DNA from: Clostridia bacterium
GTDB taxonomy: Bacteria; Bacillota_A; Clostridia; Oscillospirales; Acutalibacteraceae
Length of the DNA stretch: 64,000 bases
Assembly: GCA_017549665.1 (NCBI GenBank)
Contig: JAFYUD010000092.1
Span: 1 to 64,000 of the forward strand
Direction: 5' to 3'
The position numbers and the translations under genes are program-made. How positions within the stretch are numbered: the stretch's first letter is position 1; each line of letters opens with the position of its first letter. Under the pieces are notes generated by a model, which did no database searches, was not told the origin of the DNA, and was given only the letters and a program-made list of their open reading frames with translations. This document shows positions 10,762 through 19,101 of the stretch, piece after piece.

Positions 10762-10862
10762 TTGATATTCAGTAAAAATGGGTATATTTTGAACAGTGTA
10801 ATTTTACCACATTGAAACAGTCTTTTCAAGCAAAATGACCACTTTTATTAACTGAATATCAA
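10762..10862. promoter_or_regulatory. 12-bp inverted repeats flanking a promoter: candidate invertible switch
   Basis: TTGATATTCAGT at 10762-10773 and its exact complement ACTGAATATCAA at 10851-10862 enclose 77 bp that contain the only good promoter for the giant gene. The arrangement matches phase-variable invertible promoters known from gut bacteria. A looping-repressor operator pair would look the same. No site-specific invertase is next to it. Confidence 0.5.
10801..10829 (-). promoter_or_regulatory. Sigma-A type promoter of the giant gene
   Basis: On the - strand TTGAAA (10829-10824), a 17-base spacer and TAAAAT (10806-10801). Predicted start of transcription is about 80 bases before the ATG at 10712. 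It lies wholly between the inverted repeats at 10762 and 10862, so inversion would turn it away from the gene. Confidence 0.7.
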
Positions 10863-10962
10863 CTTTTCAGCATTATAACCAAACAAAAACATTGTTCCTT
10901 GTTAAAAATAAACTATTTATTAATTCATTATAACAAACAAAGAAATTATTCATAAAATACAT

Positions 10963-11013
10963 ATAAAAAAACACCTCGTTTTATCAGAAACGAAAACAAG
11001 GTGTTTAATTTTT
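10963..11013 (-). terminator. Terminator after the glycosyltransferase operon
   Basis: Stem AAACACCT-GTTTT paired with GAAAAC-AGGTGTTT, flanked by A-rich and T-rich runs on both sides, so it can work in both directions. It lies 17 bases beyond the glycosyltransferase stop codon. The rest of 10863-10962 is AT-rich with nothing recognisable. Confidence 0.85.
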
Positions 11014-11022
11014 TATTAACTT

Positions 11023-12384
11023 TTAATTAAGATTAAGACCTTTATCTTTAAGTGTCTTTCTGATGCCGAGAGTTTTACGTTTCTGAGTAAAAACATACTG
11101 TGCGGTGAATGCAGGCCCCTTTGAAAGAGCCGTTTCACGGAGAACACGCATATCAAGAGGCTCGCCGTTTCTTACTTCGAAGCATTTACCCGTATTTGCC
11201 TGTTTTCTTGCATTGGTATGGAAGTTTTTATCAGGAAGAACCGTTATATTCTCCATTTTTCTGAATTCCTCGGGAAATGCAGGAGAATTGAAACGACTCT
11301 CAGATATCATTACTTCAAAGAACGGATAAGTCTGCGCATAAAGTGAACGAAGGAAGTGAAGATATTCTTCTTCTTTTGTCAGGTCGAAGAAAAGAGCAAA
11401 TTCAGGCTCCCCTGCCGCCTCTTTCTTATCAACATATATATAAGGAAGACGGACTTCGGGATTATTTTCCTGAAGCTTTTTGAATTTTTCGGGACGGATA
11501 AGTTTGGCATACTTTTCAAATTCTTCTTTCATAAGAAGAATTGTCTGTTCATCCATATACCAATATCTGCGATAAAAGTTATCAAGATAAAACTGATAAA
11601 TATAATATATAAACTCCTGAATATATGCTTCGTCACCGTCAAAAGTGCCGGTCTGGTCAATTATTGCAGCCTTACCCATTTCAAAAATTTCAGAAATGAC
11701 ATATGATGCCGATTTCATATTTTCGTATGAGGGAAGTTCAAACTGTGAAAAACCGTCTTCTATGTGTTTAACCGTTTTTTCAAGAATAAAATCGGGACAA
11801 CCGCAGATTTTGGCATCTTTCATAATAACTTGCATAAGAAGAAGCCATTCACCGTAAGCTGAAAGGTCAAGAAATCTGATATTATAGAGGTCAAAATATT
11901 TCTTTCTGATTGCTTTTGCACCAAGTTCACGGTTTTTGAAAAGCCATGTTTCCATATTTTCAACAACAGGCATTGTTGCAATAATATCAAGAGGCTTGTC
12001 ATATTCATACTCTATGTCACCGTGACGCCAGCATCTGCCCGTGATAACATCTGCATCCTGTTCATCACCGCAGGCAAAAATTGCTTCAATTGTGCCGTCA
12101 GTAAGAAGGTCTCCGCAGTCAAGGAAAAGCAGATATTCACATTTTGCTTTTTCTATACCTGCATTTCTTGCCGCATAAACCCCCTTATGCTCCTGATGAA
12201 TATAAAAGAAATCATTATATTCATCGCAATATTTTTTGCAGATTTCAGCCGTACCGTCTGTTGAGCCGTCATCAACAATGATGACTTCAAAATTCTCAAC
12301 AGTCTGAGTGACCATACTTTCAAGTGTATTTTCTATATATTTCTCACCGTTATAAACGGGGATGATAACTGACAAACGATTCAT
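11023..12384 (-). CDS. Family 2 glycosyltransferase
   Basis: 453 residues. The first 110 residues are a GT-A fold domain: SVIIPVYNGEKYIENTL nucleotide-binding start, VDDGSTDGT, and LFLDCGD in place of the usual metal-binding DxD (D-C-G-D). Such enzymes transfer a sugar from a nucleotide-sugar to a surface glycan or teichoic-acid-like polymer on the cytoplasmic side of the membrane. No membrane segments are evident. The C-terminal ~200 residues look like a second, degenerate or acceptor-binding domain. Its ATG overlaps the stop of the cytidylyltransferase gene (TAATG), so the two are translationally coupled. Acceptor and donor cannot be told from sequence; CDP-polyol products of the neighbour make a teichoic acid or capsule role plausible. 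Confidence 0.85.
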   Translation of the reverse strand: MNRLSVIIPVYNGEKYIENTLESMVTQTVENFEVIIVDDGSTDGTAEICKKYCDEYNDFFYIHQEHKGVYAARNAGIEKAKCEYLLFLDCGDLLTDGTIEAIFACGDEQDADVITGRCWRHGDIEYEYDKPLDIIATMPVVENMETWLFKNRELGAKAIRKKYFDLYNIRFLDLSAYGEWLLLMQVIMKDAKICGCPDFILEKTVKHIEDGFSQFELPSYENMKSASYVISEIFEMGKAAIIDQTGTFDGDEAYIQEFIYYIYQFYLDNFYRRYWYMDEQTILLMKEEFEKYAKLIRPEKFKKLQENNPEVRLPYIYVDKKEAAGEPEFALFFDLTKEEEYLHFLRSLYAQTYPFFEVMISESRFNSPAFPEEFRKMENITVLPDKNFHTNARKQANTGKCFEVRNGEPLDMRVLRETALSKGPAFTAQYVFTQKRKTLGIRKTLKDKGLNLN

Positions 12385-13082
12385 TATTTATCCTCTTTGC
12401 ATTTTATAATATTTTCCGCTCTTTCCATATCTTCGGGATATGTGAGCTTTATGTTGTTTCTGTCGCCCGTGACAAGAAAAACCCTCTCCCCTGCCGCAAG
12501 AAAAACAGAACATGAATCGGTGAATGTTTCCATTTCATCTTCACTCAGATTTTCATAAAGTGACAGAAGTTTCTTTACGGAAAAACTCTGCGGAGTCTGT
12601 GCGTGAAAAATCTCACTTCTTACGGGTACACTTTCAATGAATTTTCCGTCAGAACTTCTCAGAATTGTATCAACAGCAGGAACAACAGTATTGCATGCGC
12701 CGTATTCACTTGCCGCTGAGATATTTTCATCAATAATCCTCTTATCAATAAAAGGTCTTACCGCATCGTGAGTAAGAATAACATCATCGTCATTTATTTC
12801 ACCGATACTGCGAAGAACATTCAGAAGTGTTTCGTTTCTGTTTTTTCCGCCGACAACAACGGAAATATAATTATCCCCGATATATTCAGCGATAAGCTCC
12901 CTTGTGTAATCAAGAAAATCAGAAGACACGGCAACAAAGACCTTATCAATACTTCCTGAAGAAAGAAATGCTTCAATGCTTCTTATTATAATAGGTTTGT
13001 CACCGACAGAGAGAAACTGTTTCGGCATATTACCGCCCATACGCAGACCGCTTCCGCCTGCAAGCACCGCCGCATATACCAT
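12384..13082 (-). CDS. IspD/TarI-family cytidylyltransferase
   Basis: 232 residues. N-terminal AAVLAGGSGLRMGGNMPKQF is the CTP-binding signature; LTHDAVRPF, VPAVDTI and NNIKLTYPEDM complete the family pattern. Enzymes of this fold make CDP-methylerythritol (IspD, isoprenoid pathway) or CDP-ribitol (TarI, wall teichoic acid). The HDAVRPF variant and the coupled glycosyltransferase lean towards a TarI-like surface role, but IspD cannot be excluded from sequence alone. Full length for the family. It has a canonical promoter 30-58 bases upstream and starts the two-gene operon. Confidence 0.85.
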   Translation of the reverse strand: MVYAAVLAGGSGLRMGGNMPKQFLSVGDKPIIIRSIEAFLSSGSIDKVFVAVSSDFLDYTRELIAEYIGDNYISVVVGGKNRNETLLNVLRSIGEINDDDVILTHDAVRPFIDKRIIDENISAASEYGACNTVVPAVDTILRSSDGKFIESVPVRSEIFHAQTPQSFSVKKLLSLYENLSEDEMETFTDSCSVFLAAGERVFLVTGDRNNIKLTYPEDMERAENIIKCKEDK

Positions 13083-13111
13083 ACAAACACCTCCGATTAA
13101 ACAATAAAATT

Positions 13112-13140
13112 ATTTTAACATATTACATCCGATTAATCAA
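13112..13140 (-). promoter_or_regulatory. Promoter of the cytidylyltransferase-glycosyltransferase operon
   Basis: TTGATT (13140-13135), 17-base spacer, TAAAAT (13117-13112) on the - strand. The nonamer TTAATCGGA occurs twice, once overlapping the -35 box and once next to the Shine-Dalgarno site, and could be a regulator site. Confidence 0.65.
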
Positions 13141-13142
13141 GA

Positions 13143-13174
13143 CAAAAAAAACATCCCGAAATCAATCGGGATGT
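13143..13174 (-). terminator. Intrinsic terminator downstream of the acyltransferase (or originally of lysS)
   Basis: Stem ACATCCCGA/TCGGGATGT followed by eight T on the - strand. At present it closes the acyltransferase gene. If the prophage ends are the 12-bp repeats at 13175 and 46829, excision would place this terminator about 35 bases behind the lysS stop codon. Confidence 0.9.
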
Positions 13175-13186
13175 AAAACACTATAT
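13175..13186. repeat. Candidate attL core (12-bp direct repeat)
   Basis: AAAACACTATAT here is identical to 46829-46840, which lies 11 bases after the lysS stop codon. Joining the two copies would restore lysS directly followed by a strong terminator, an arrangement expected for the empty site. A competing 13-bp repeat pair exists at 13931 and 46630. Confidence 0.45.
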
Positions 13187-13188
13187 TA

Positions 13189-13728
13189 TCAGATAAATCC
13201 GCACCCGTCAGAAAGAGCATCTTTCATCTGCTGTTTTTCTTCAGTGCTAGCAGTTTTCCATTCATTCCACGTATGTATCTCCGAAAAATTAGGTCTTGTT
13301 TCATTCAGTTTTTTATATTTTTCCTGATATTCATCAAATGAACATATTTTTCGTGCAGGAGAACCTGCATAGACATAACCACTTTCAAGATCATGAGTCA
13401 CAACACTACCTGCACCAACTATAACATTATCACCGATGCGAACATCACAAAGTACTGTACTTTTAGCTCCGATGAAGCAATTATCACCAATACTGACTAT
13501 ACCCAATTTCGTATGGCAACCAACCTTACATGTACTAGCATCGTGTGCAAGAATTGTTACGTTGCTGGAAATTGTAGTGTTATTACCAATCGAAATCAAC
13601 CAAGGGTAATTACCATCAAGACCTTCCCATGAATATATCGTAGTGTTTTTCCCGACAACAAGTCCTTGCTCAAGACGATATTCTTTTTCACTCTTACCTT
13701 TCAGTGCGGAACGAATAAAATTCAACAT
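13189..13728 (-). CDS. Left-handed beta-helix (hexapeptide) O-acetyltransferase
   Basis: 179 residues from ATG 13728, which has AAGGTGG about ten bases upstream; a TTG at 13749 would add seven residues. Repeated [I/V]-G-x-x hexapeptide turns (ISIGNNTTI, VSIGDNCFIGA, VRIGDNVIVGAGSVV) followed by the SGYVYAGSPARKI closing motif are typical of WcaF/LacA-like acetyltransferases that use acetyl-CoA to modify surface sugars. Trimeric, cytoplasmic in the family. The gene stands alone between a terminator and the integrase region, with base composition differing from the neighbouring glycosyltransferase operon. It may be a host gene or a prophage cargo gene altering the surface, depending on the true att site. 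Confidence 0.85.
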   Translation of the reverse strand: MLNFIRSALKGKSEKEYRLEQGLVVGKNTTIYSWEGLDGNYPWLISIGNNTTISSNVTILAHDASTCKVGCHTKLGIVSIGDNCFIGAKSTVLCDVRIGDNVIVGAGSVVTHDLESGYVYAGSPARKICSFDEYQEKYKKLNETRPNFSEIHTWNEWKTASTEEKQQMKDALSDGCGFI

Positions 13729-13820
13729 CAGGCCATCCACCTTAATCAACTGAATTCATATTATTTAAAAATCATTTATCAAGACTTCTCATTGTGGGGA
13801 TATGCCAAAATCCAAATTTT

Positions 13821-13843
13821 AAACCCTCAATTATTGGGGGTTT
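13821..13843. repeat. Dispersed palindromic motif, copy 1
   Basis: Near-perfect 23-bp palindrome with core CCCTCAATTATTGGGGG. Related copies occur at 33200-33224, 36759-36783 and 41931-41950, and on the opposite strand at 41388-41402, all in or at the edge of prophage intergenic regions. The TTCTTAAATC direct repeat at 13879-13898 lies nearby. Function unknown. Confidence 0.5.
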
Positions 13844-13918
13844 GCCTTGATTTAAAGCCATTTTTCAAAACTCCCAGTTCTTAAATCTTCTTAAATCTTC
13901 TTGCTTTTATCACTGAAT

Positions 13919-13943
13919 TGTGACAAAAATTGTGACAAACTCA
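13919..13943. repeat. TGTGACAAA repeats at the left prophage end (arm sites or att)
   Basis: TGTGACAAA occurs at 13919 and 13931, just beyond the integrase stop codon. The 13-mer TGTGACAAACTCA at 13931-13943 recurs exactly at 46630-46642; further TGTGACA copies lie at 46614 (inverted), 46748 and 46813. Clustering at both ends suggests integrase arm-binding sites, or the 13-mer may itself be the att core. Confidence 0.5.
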
Positions 13944-13960
13944 CGAGCATTTTTAAGTGA

Positions 13961-15217
13961 TTAACAAATCTTAATTTTACCTTCCAGACGTTCAAAAGAT
14001 GCTTGCTTTCTTGCCGTGTTTGATTCATTGTATATATCCATCGTGGTTGTTATGTCAGCGTGTCCCATAATCTCTTGAATCAATTTTAAATCCGTCTCAT
14101 TCTCACAAAAGCGGGTACAAAATGTATGTCTCAATATATGAGCCGAAAAATGAGGGATTAAAACCGGCTTTCTATTTTCCTTTTCTGCAAGTGCCGTTTC
14201 TTGTGCGTTGTACTCTTTGTAAATTCGTTCTATGGCACGATTGACATTATGAGGGGTCATAACCTCACCATAACGATTAGTGAATACAAAGCCTTTGTAG
14301 CCGTCAATTTCGGTCTTGCAAAATCCGTGTTGCATCTGTCTTAATTTCTCTTGCATTAGTGCCTTTCTTACCGGCTGAAACATTGGTATAACTCTTGTAC
14401 CGGCTGTGGTTTTAGGTGTGGTAATGTGAAATTCACATTTGCCGCTGTCCTGCTGCCTATAAATCAAATTATGGTTAATGTTGATAATACCATTTTGAAA
14501 ATCACAGTCAGCCCACGTCAAACCCAGCATTTCACCGATTCGGCAACCCGTACCCAATAAACAGGTAAAGAGGGGCAACCAGTGACTAAATGTTTCACTA
14601 TTTGCAATGAAATCAATAAATGCTTCTTGCTCATCCTCTGTCAATGCGTGTTTCTTCTTTTGCTGCCAATTCTCACCCTTTTTAATATCCACCATAATTT
14701 TATCTGAAGGATTATTTCTAATTAAATTATCCTTTACGGCATCATCAAAAACAGGATGCAAAATTGTATAAATGATTTCAACGCTGTTAGGCTTGAACCC
14801 ATCCCGCAAAAGCGATTTTAAAAACTTCTTGATTGCAGTATATGTAATATCTTTCATTTGCACATTTCCAAATACCGGCTTGATATACTTATTATACATA
14901 TACTTGTAATTGGTTCTTGTGCTTTGTTTTAATACCCTCAATTCAATGTTTTCTTGCCAATAATCATTAAGGGTCAATTTACGATTTACAACAATACCAT
15001 CTTCAAGGTCTCTTGCAATCTGCTTTTCCAATTCTCTTAAAGATTCGGAATGCTTTTTACCGGCTGGGGTTCTGTCAGTATCGACCAAACGCCACGCATA
15101 AACAGTTTTTAAATTTCCGCTTGCATCTTTAAATCGGTACTTATACCTCCCGTCTTTTTGCTGAAATTCGTTATCACGCAAAATGCGTCCTTTGCTGTCT
15201 TTTCTCTTTTCACTCAT
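13961..15217 (-). CDS. int: Tyrosine recombinase integrase, Tn916 Int type
   Basis: 418 residues. N-terminal residues 1-75 match the AP2-like arm-binding domain of Tn916-family integrases (KDGRYKYRF, RLVDTDRTPAGKK). A SAM-like core-binding domain follows at about 80-180. The catalytic domain has the Arg in GTGCRIGEML, H360-x-x-R363 in the HILRHTF block, H386 in GHAD and nucleophile Y396. It catalyses site-specific integration and excision of the prophage. It is the leftmost prophage gene, downstream of xis, with its own promoter and good SD (AAGGAGG). All catalytic residues are present, so it should be functional. Confidence 0.95.
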   Translation of the reverse strand: MSEKRKDSKGRILRDNEFQQKDGRYKYRFKDASGNLKTVYAWRLVDTDRTPAGKKHSESLRELEKQIARDLEDGIVVNRKLTLNDYWQENIELRVLKQSTRTNYKYMYNKYIKPVFGNVQMKDITYTAIKKFLKSLLRDGFKPNSVEIIYTILHPVFDDAVKDNLIRNNPSDKIMVDIKKGENWQQKKKHALTEDEQEAFIDFIANSETFSHWLPLFTCLLGTGCRIGEMLGLTWADCDFQNGIININHNLIYRQQDSGKCEFHITTPKTTAGTRVIPMFQPVRKALMQEKLRQMQHGFCKTEIDGYKGFVFTNRYGEVMTPHNVNRAIERIYKEYNAQETALAEKENRKPVLIPHFSAHILRHTFCTRFCENETDLKLIQEIMGHADITTTMDIYNESNTARKQASFERLEGKIKIC

Positions 15218-15258
15218 TGTTTATTAGTCCTCCTTATAGACCAATGAACCCAGAAAAG

Positions 15259-15306
15259 AGATTTATCAAGCGTGTTAATTATAACACAGATAAATCTATT
15301 TTACAA
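15259..15306 (-). promoter_or_regulatory. Integrase promoter with overlapping inverted repeats
   Basis: TTGTAA (15306-15301), 17-base spacer, TATAAT (15283-15278). The -10 box lies inside a GTGTTA...TAACAC palindrome (15272-15287), itself nested in AGATTTAT (15259-15266) and ATAAATCT (15290-15297). Nested dyads over a promoter suggest a repressor-controlled integrase. Confidence 0.65.
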
Positions 15307-15354
15307 GTGGGTTTCGGTGTTTTTCTAAATTATTTTTCAAAATTTTAAACGATT

Positions 15355-15561
15355 TCAAATAGAATTGATTGATTCAATGTAATCTTCAAACAATCTACGC
15401 TTGATTTGCGCCCTGTTGTTATTCCACAAGAGCCAATCAGCATATGGATTTTCGGAAATAATATTTCTTAATTTGTTTTCACCGATTCTAAAATATTCGG
15501 CTGCTTCTTCAACGCTTAAAACAAACTTTTCCCAAATGGGTACACTGCTATTTTTTCTCAT
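15355..15561 (-). CDS. xis: Excisionase, Tn916 Xis family
   Basis: 68 residues. The sequence pattern VPIWEKF..SVEEAAEYFRIGENKLRNI...W...NN.R.QIKRR closely follows the winged-helix excisionase of Tn916 in length and order. Such proteins bind and bend DNA near the att site and steer the integrase to excision. It lies 138 bases before int on the same strand, behind a terminator that isolates it from the tail genes, and has a GGAG site before its ATG. Confidence 0.9.
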   Translation of the reverse strand: MRKNSSVPIWEKFVLSVEEAAEYFRIGENKLRNIISENPYADWLLWNNNRAQIKRRLFEDYIESINSI

Positions 15562-15588
15562 ATCTTCTTATATCTCCTTCATTATGTT

Positions 15589-15621
15589 AAAAAAAGAGGT
15601 ATGCCCGGATTCGAGCATACC
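15589..15621 (-). terminator. Terminator of the prophage late (tail) operon
   Basis: Stem GGTATGC/GCATACC followed on the - strand by TCTTTTTTT. It lies just beyond the last tail gene and stops late transcription before xis-int. Confidence 0.85.
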
Positions 15622-15632
15622 CCTTTAAGGTA

Positions 15633-16427
15633 TTATTTAATAATTGGTGTGTATTTAATCGTGATTTCTGAAGGTAAAGTAACGGTAATTCTATTACTTC
15701 TATTGTCAATACTGTTTGCAATGGTGAAATACTGAAAATTAAAGTCATTGTAAATGGTCTTTCTATGTGCTTCATTATCAGTTTCAATGATTCGAGTATC
15801 GCCCTTAATGGTGATGGTCTCACCGGCAGAGCAATTTTTAATAATCATCCTGCAATCAGTATCTTTATTATACATTTCAAAATTGCCATTCTTATTGATA
15901 ACAATTTTAATATCGGGGTATGTATAACCAATCTCATCAGAAATATCCGATAACAAATAAACCTTTTCGGCGGTTGCAACCGTCCATTTTGCTGTTTGTT
16001 CCTGACCATAGCCAAAGGGACTATTAGATTCAAGGGTTAATTGTAATCCTACAAGATTACCGCCCACAAGAATTTTATCAACCTGAAACGAAACATAAAA
16101 ATAAACCGCTTCACCATCACCGATAAAGCAGAATTTTAAAAATTCCCTACGATTAAGCCAGCGTTTAATATCTCTGTATTCATCATCTGTAATAAACCTT
16201 TCGTTTACATCGTAAATGTCCGGGTCTTTGCATACGCTGAAGGTAGTAGTATAACATTCTTCAAACTTTGTACTTGATAATGAATGATATTTACCGCTAT
16301 TCAGAGGGATTTTATTAAAAACAATCTTTGAGCCGGAATTAACTGTCTCATCAACATTATCACCATAGATAATAAATCCGTAATCGCTCAAATACTGACC
16401 ATCATATTCAAAGTCTGTTGCAATCAT
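15633..16427 (-). CDS. Distal tail protein (Dit-like)
   Basis: 264 residues. The start (FEYDGQYLSDYGFIIYG) and the LNRREFLKFCF and LTLESNSPFGY motifs are those of siphovirus distal tail/tail-component proteins, which form the hub joining tail tube to baseplate. It follows the tape-measure gene as in most siphophages, but the next expected gene (Tal) is not here; a Tal-like gene lies between terL and portal instead. Last gene of the late operon. Confidence 0.8.
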   Translation of the reverse strand: MIATDFEYDGQYLSDYGFIIYGDNVDETVNSGSKIVFNKIPLNSGKYHSLSSTKFEECYTTTFSVCKDPDIYDVNERFITDDEYRDIKRWLNRREFLKFCFIGDGEAVYFYVSFQVDKILVGGNLVGLQLTLESNSPFGYGQEQTAKWTVATAEKVYLLSDISDEIGYTYPDIKIVINKNGNFEMYNKDTDCRMIIKNCSAGETITIKGDTRIIETDNEAHRKTIYNDFNFQYFTIANSIDNRSNRITVTLPSEITIKYTPIIK

Positions 16428-16443
16428 TTAAACCCCTCCTATC

Positions 16444-16632
16444 TTAATATTGATATTTATTTTTTGTAAGTTTGGATTTGCCGGAAATAACACCAATAGT
16501 CATATCCTGAACCATTGCTTCAAACTTTTTATCTTTTTTGGCTTGCTCCATAATCTTTGGATAGTTTTCTTTTTCCTTTCTATCCAAATATGATTTAAGA
16601 GCATCAGCCGCTTTGTATTTGTATTTACTCAT
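16444..16632 (-). CDS. Small phage protein of unknown function
   Basis: 62 residues, Lys-rich and mostly helical in appearance, no membrane segment. It sits in tandem between the tape-measure and distal tail genes with short gaps and a GGAG-type site before its ATG, so it is probably real and co-transcribed. No recognised domain. A small tail accessory protein is the simplest guess. Confidence 0.6.
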   Translation of the reverse strand: MSKYKYKAADALKSYLDRKEKENYPKIMEQAKKDKKFEAMVQDMTIGVISGKSKLTKNKYQY

Positions 16633-16649
16633 CGTTTATATCTCCTAAA

Positions 16650-18980
16650 TCAACTATGGTTTAAAACGTCTGCAATTTCATCAGACAATTCTTTAACTTG
16701 CTCATCCGCAATTTCTCTAACAATTTCCTTTGAGTCCTTATCAACCACGCCGGAAATAGTAATATCGCCCATCTTGATATTTACAGTCTTTGCACCTGCA
16801 ATAGTAGTACCAGAACCGGCACTAATTGAAATACCAGAGAAAATATCACGAAGGTCATTTGTAAAGGTTGCGAACACAGAAACAAAGCCATCTAAAATAT
16901 TTGCACTTGTAGCCGCCACAGCGGGACTAACAGCGTTTGAATCATAACTTGTGGATAACTTAACGGATTTATTAACGCTTGCATTGCCTAATGCATCGCC
17001 TTCAATCGCTGCAATATCATCAGCCATTTTTGCATATGTATCAAGCACATCAGCACTCATATTTTCGGCTGACTTGACAGCATCATCACCATTATCATCA
17101 ATACCACCGGCTAAACCTTTAACAAGGTTTTCACCAACCCACGCCATTTCTCTTGACGGTGAATGGATTCCAAAGAAATCACAAATACCATCCCAGATTG
17201 ACGAAATCCAGCCGCTTACTTTATCCCATAACCAACTTGCAAGTTGCTGAATACCATTCCATAAGCCTTTAACGATATTGCCGCCGACCTCTGCCATTTT
17301 ACCAACCAGAGAGCCAAACGCTGATACAATCGAAGTGATAATCTGGGGTACAGCCTTGCAAATTTCTATGCAGATTGTTGGTAAATTTTGGATAACGGCA
17401 ACAAAAAGGGTCACTCCCGCTGCAATTATCTTATCAAGATTGCCTAAAAGTGCATCTATCACGCTATTTATGATTTTCGGAGCGGCTTCGCAGATTGTCG
17501 AAATTATGACTGGTAAATTCTGGACGAGAGAAATTAACAGGTCAATTCCGCACTGAATCAACAAAGGCAACTGTGATAAAAGCGTAGAAATGATACTATT
17601 TATGATTTCAGGCAGTACGGCGCAGATGGTTTCGAGAATGGACGGAAGGGCAGATACCAAAGAAGTGAGCAAAGAAATTCCCGTCTCAATTAACTGTGGT
17701 ATAGCACTTAACAAAAATTCGACGATGGATAAAATCACCGCCGGGAGCGCATTTAGCAAAATTGGAATTGCATCCAAAATTGATTGTGAAAGTGATTCAA
17801 TTATTGTTAAAACACAATTTAGCAATTCTGGTAGTAAGTCAATTACTGCTGTAACCAGCATAGGGACAATCGAAATCGCCGTATCTACTATGGTAATTAG
17901 GATGTCCGGCAATACTGCCAAAAGTCCACTAATTAACTGTTGCACCCCAGAAATCAAAATTGGGAGTGCTGCGAGAAGGGCGCTCACGATGGACGGCAAG
18001 GCAGATACCAGCGCATTCACCAGAGCAACCGCACCATTGACCAACGCCGGGAGCAATGAATTTAAAATACCCGGAATTTGTGCTACAAGTTTTGGTGCAA
18101 GAGTAGTAACCACATTTGCAATACCATCAAGCACTACACTTACACGGGGAATTAAATTGTCACCAACGGTAACAATGGAATTAAATAAATTATCTACTAA
18201 TTGATTAAAGTCCTGTCCTTCATCGGTCAAGCCAGTTAATAAATTAGTCCAAGCCGCTTTCATTGAGGTAATAGAACCTTGAATAGTCGTGCTTGCTTCT
18301 TTTGCGGTTGTGCCGGTAATTCCCATCTCTGTTTGAATTACGTGGATAGCATCAACCACATCCGCATAACTTGAAATGTCATACTCAATGCCGCTAATTG
18401 CTTGTGCATCAGCAAGCAGACGTGCCATTTCTTCCTTTGTACCGCCATAACCCAATTTAAGGTTATCAAGCATAGTATAGTTCTGTTTAGCGAATCCCTG
18501 ATATGCGTTTTGAATGGATTCCATAGACGAACCCATTTTATTTGCATTGTCTGACATATCGACAATAGCCATATCAGCCTTTTGAGCCGCTGCAACAGTA
18601 TCACCGCCCAGAGATTGTAAAAGTGATGCGGAAAAACTTGTTACAGTCTCCATATAAGCATTTGCAGATAAACCGGCGGTTTGATATGCCTTTTCAGCAT
18701 TCTTAATTACAATATCTGCACTGTCTTTAAATAGGGTCTCAACACCGCCTACAAGTTGTTCATATTCTGCATATGCTTCAATAGCATCTTTGCCAATCTT
18801 CACAACGGCAGCACTTGCCGCACCCAAAGCGGCGGTAAATCCAACGGCTAATGTCTTACCCGCTGCACCAACGCTTGATGCGAATTTGTCAATACCCGTT
18901 TGTGTTTGCCTTGCGCCTTTGTCAAATTCAGAGGCATCCCAAGCAAACTTGCCTTGATATTCGGCAACAGTTATTGCCAT
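16650..18980 (-). CDS. Phage tail tape measure protein
   Basis: 776 residues from ATG 18980 (GGAGG nine bases upstream; the TTG at 19004 is less likely). N-terminal ~270 residues carry the TP901-type tape-measure pattern (GKDAIEAYAEYEQLVGGVETLF, YMETVTSFSASLLQSL, IDMSDNANKMG-like stretch). A hydrophobic middle region of about 250 residues with repeated short LP-x-I motifs follows, then DFFGIHSPSREM and a polar C-terminus. It sets tail length and passes through the tail tube. No lysin or peptidase domain is visible. The leader may be regulated by a folded RNA (18987-19083). Confidence 0.9.
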   Translation of the reverse strand: MAITVAEYQGKFAWDASEFDKGARQTQTGIDKFASSVGAAGKTLAVGFTAALGAASAAVVKIGKDAIEAYAEYEQLVGGVETLFKDSADIVIKNAEKAYQTAGLSANAYMETVTSFSASLLQSLGGDTVAAAQKADMAIVDMSDNANKMGSSMESIQNAYQGFAKQNYTMLDNLKLGYGGTKEEMARLLADAQAISGIEYDISSYADVVDAIHVIQTEMGITGTTAKEASTTIQGSITSMKAAWTNLLTGLTDEGQDFNQLVDNLFNSIVTVGDNLIPRVSVVLDGIANVVTTLAPKLVAQIPGILNSLLPALVNGAVALVNALVSALPSIVSALLAALPILISGVQQLISGLLAVLPDILITIVDTAISIVPMLVTAVIDLLPELLNCVLTIIESLSQSILDAIPILLNALPAVILSIVEFLLSAIPQLIETGISLLTSLVSALPSILETICAVLPEIINSIISTLLSQLPLLIQCGIDLLISLVQNLPVIISTICEAAPKIINSVIDALLGNLDKIIAAGVTLFVAVIQNLPTICIEICKAVPQIITSIVSAFGSLVGKMAEVGGNIVKGLWNGIQQLASWLWDKVSGWISSIWDGICDFFGIHSPSREMAWVGENLVKGLAGGIDDNGDDAVKSAENMSADVLDTYAKMADDIAAIEGDALGNASVNKSVKLSTSYDSNAVSPAVAATSANILDGFVSVFATFTNDLRDIFSGISISAGSGTTIAGAKTVNIKMGDITISGVVDKDSKEIVREIADEQVKELSDEIADVLNHS

Positions 18981-18986
18981 AACAAA

Positions 18987-19083
18987 AGCACCTCCATTTT
19001 TCAAAGAATAGAGGTGCTAACATTACTTTTTAGCCAAATAATAAGTTAGCACCTGTTAAGATGCTTTCGGCTTAATATGGCTA
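18987..19083 (-). promoter_or_regulatory. Folded leader of the tape-measure gene, possible SD switch
   Basis: In RNA order: AGGTGCTAAC (19054-19045) can pair perfectly with GTTAGCACCT (19021-19012). That same segment, read as AGCACCTC (19018-19011), can instead pair with GAGGTGCT (18994-18987), which contains the Shine-Dalgarno site. A third pairing, TTAGCCA/TGGCTAA, overlaps the loop of the first. Mutually exclusive pairings around an SD are the hallmark of translational control. Confidence 0.45.
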
Positions 19084-19101
19084 ACCCATCATCATATATA
19101 T

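Noticed and set aside
11023..12384. Glycosyltransferase as inactive because of the LDCGD variant
   Set aside because: D-x-G-D type variants occur in active family 2 enzymes, so the change is not enough to call it inactive.
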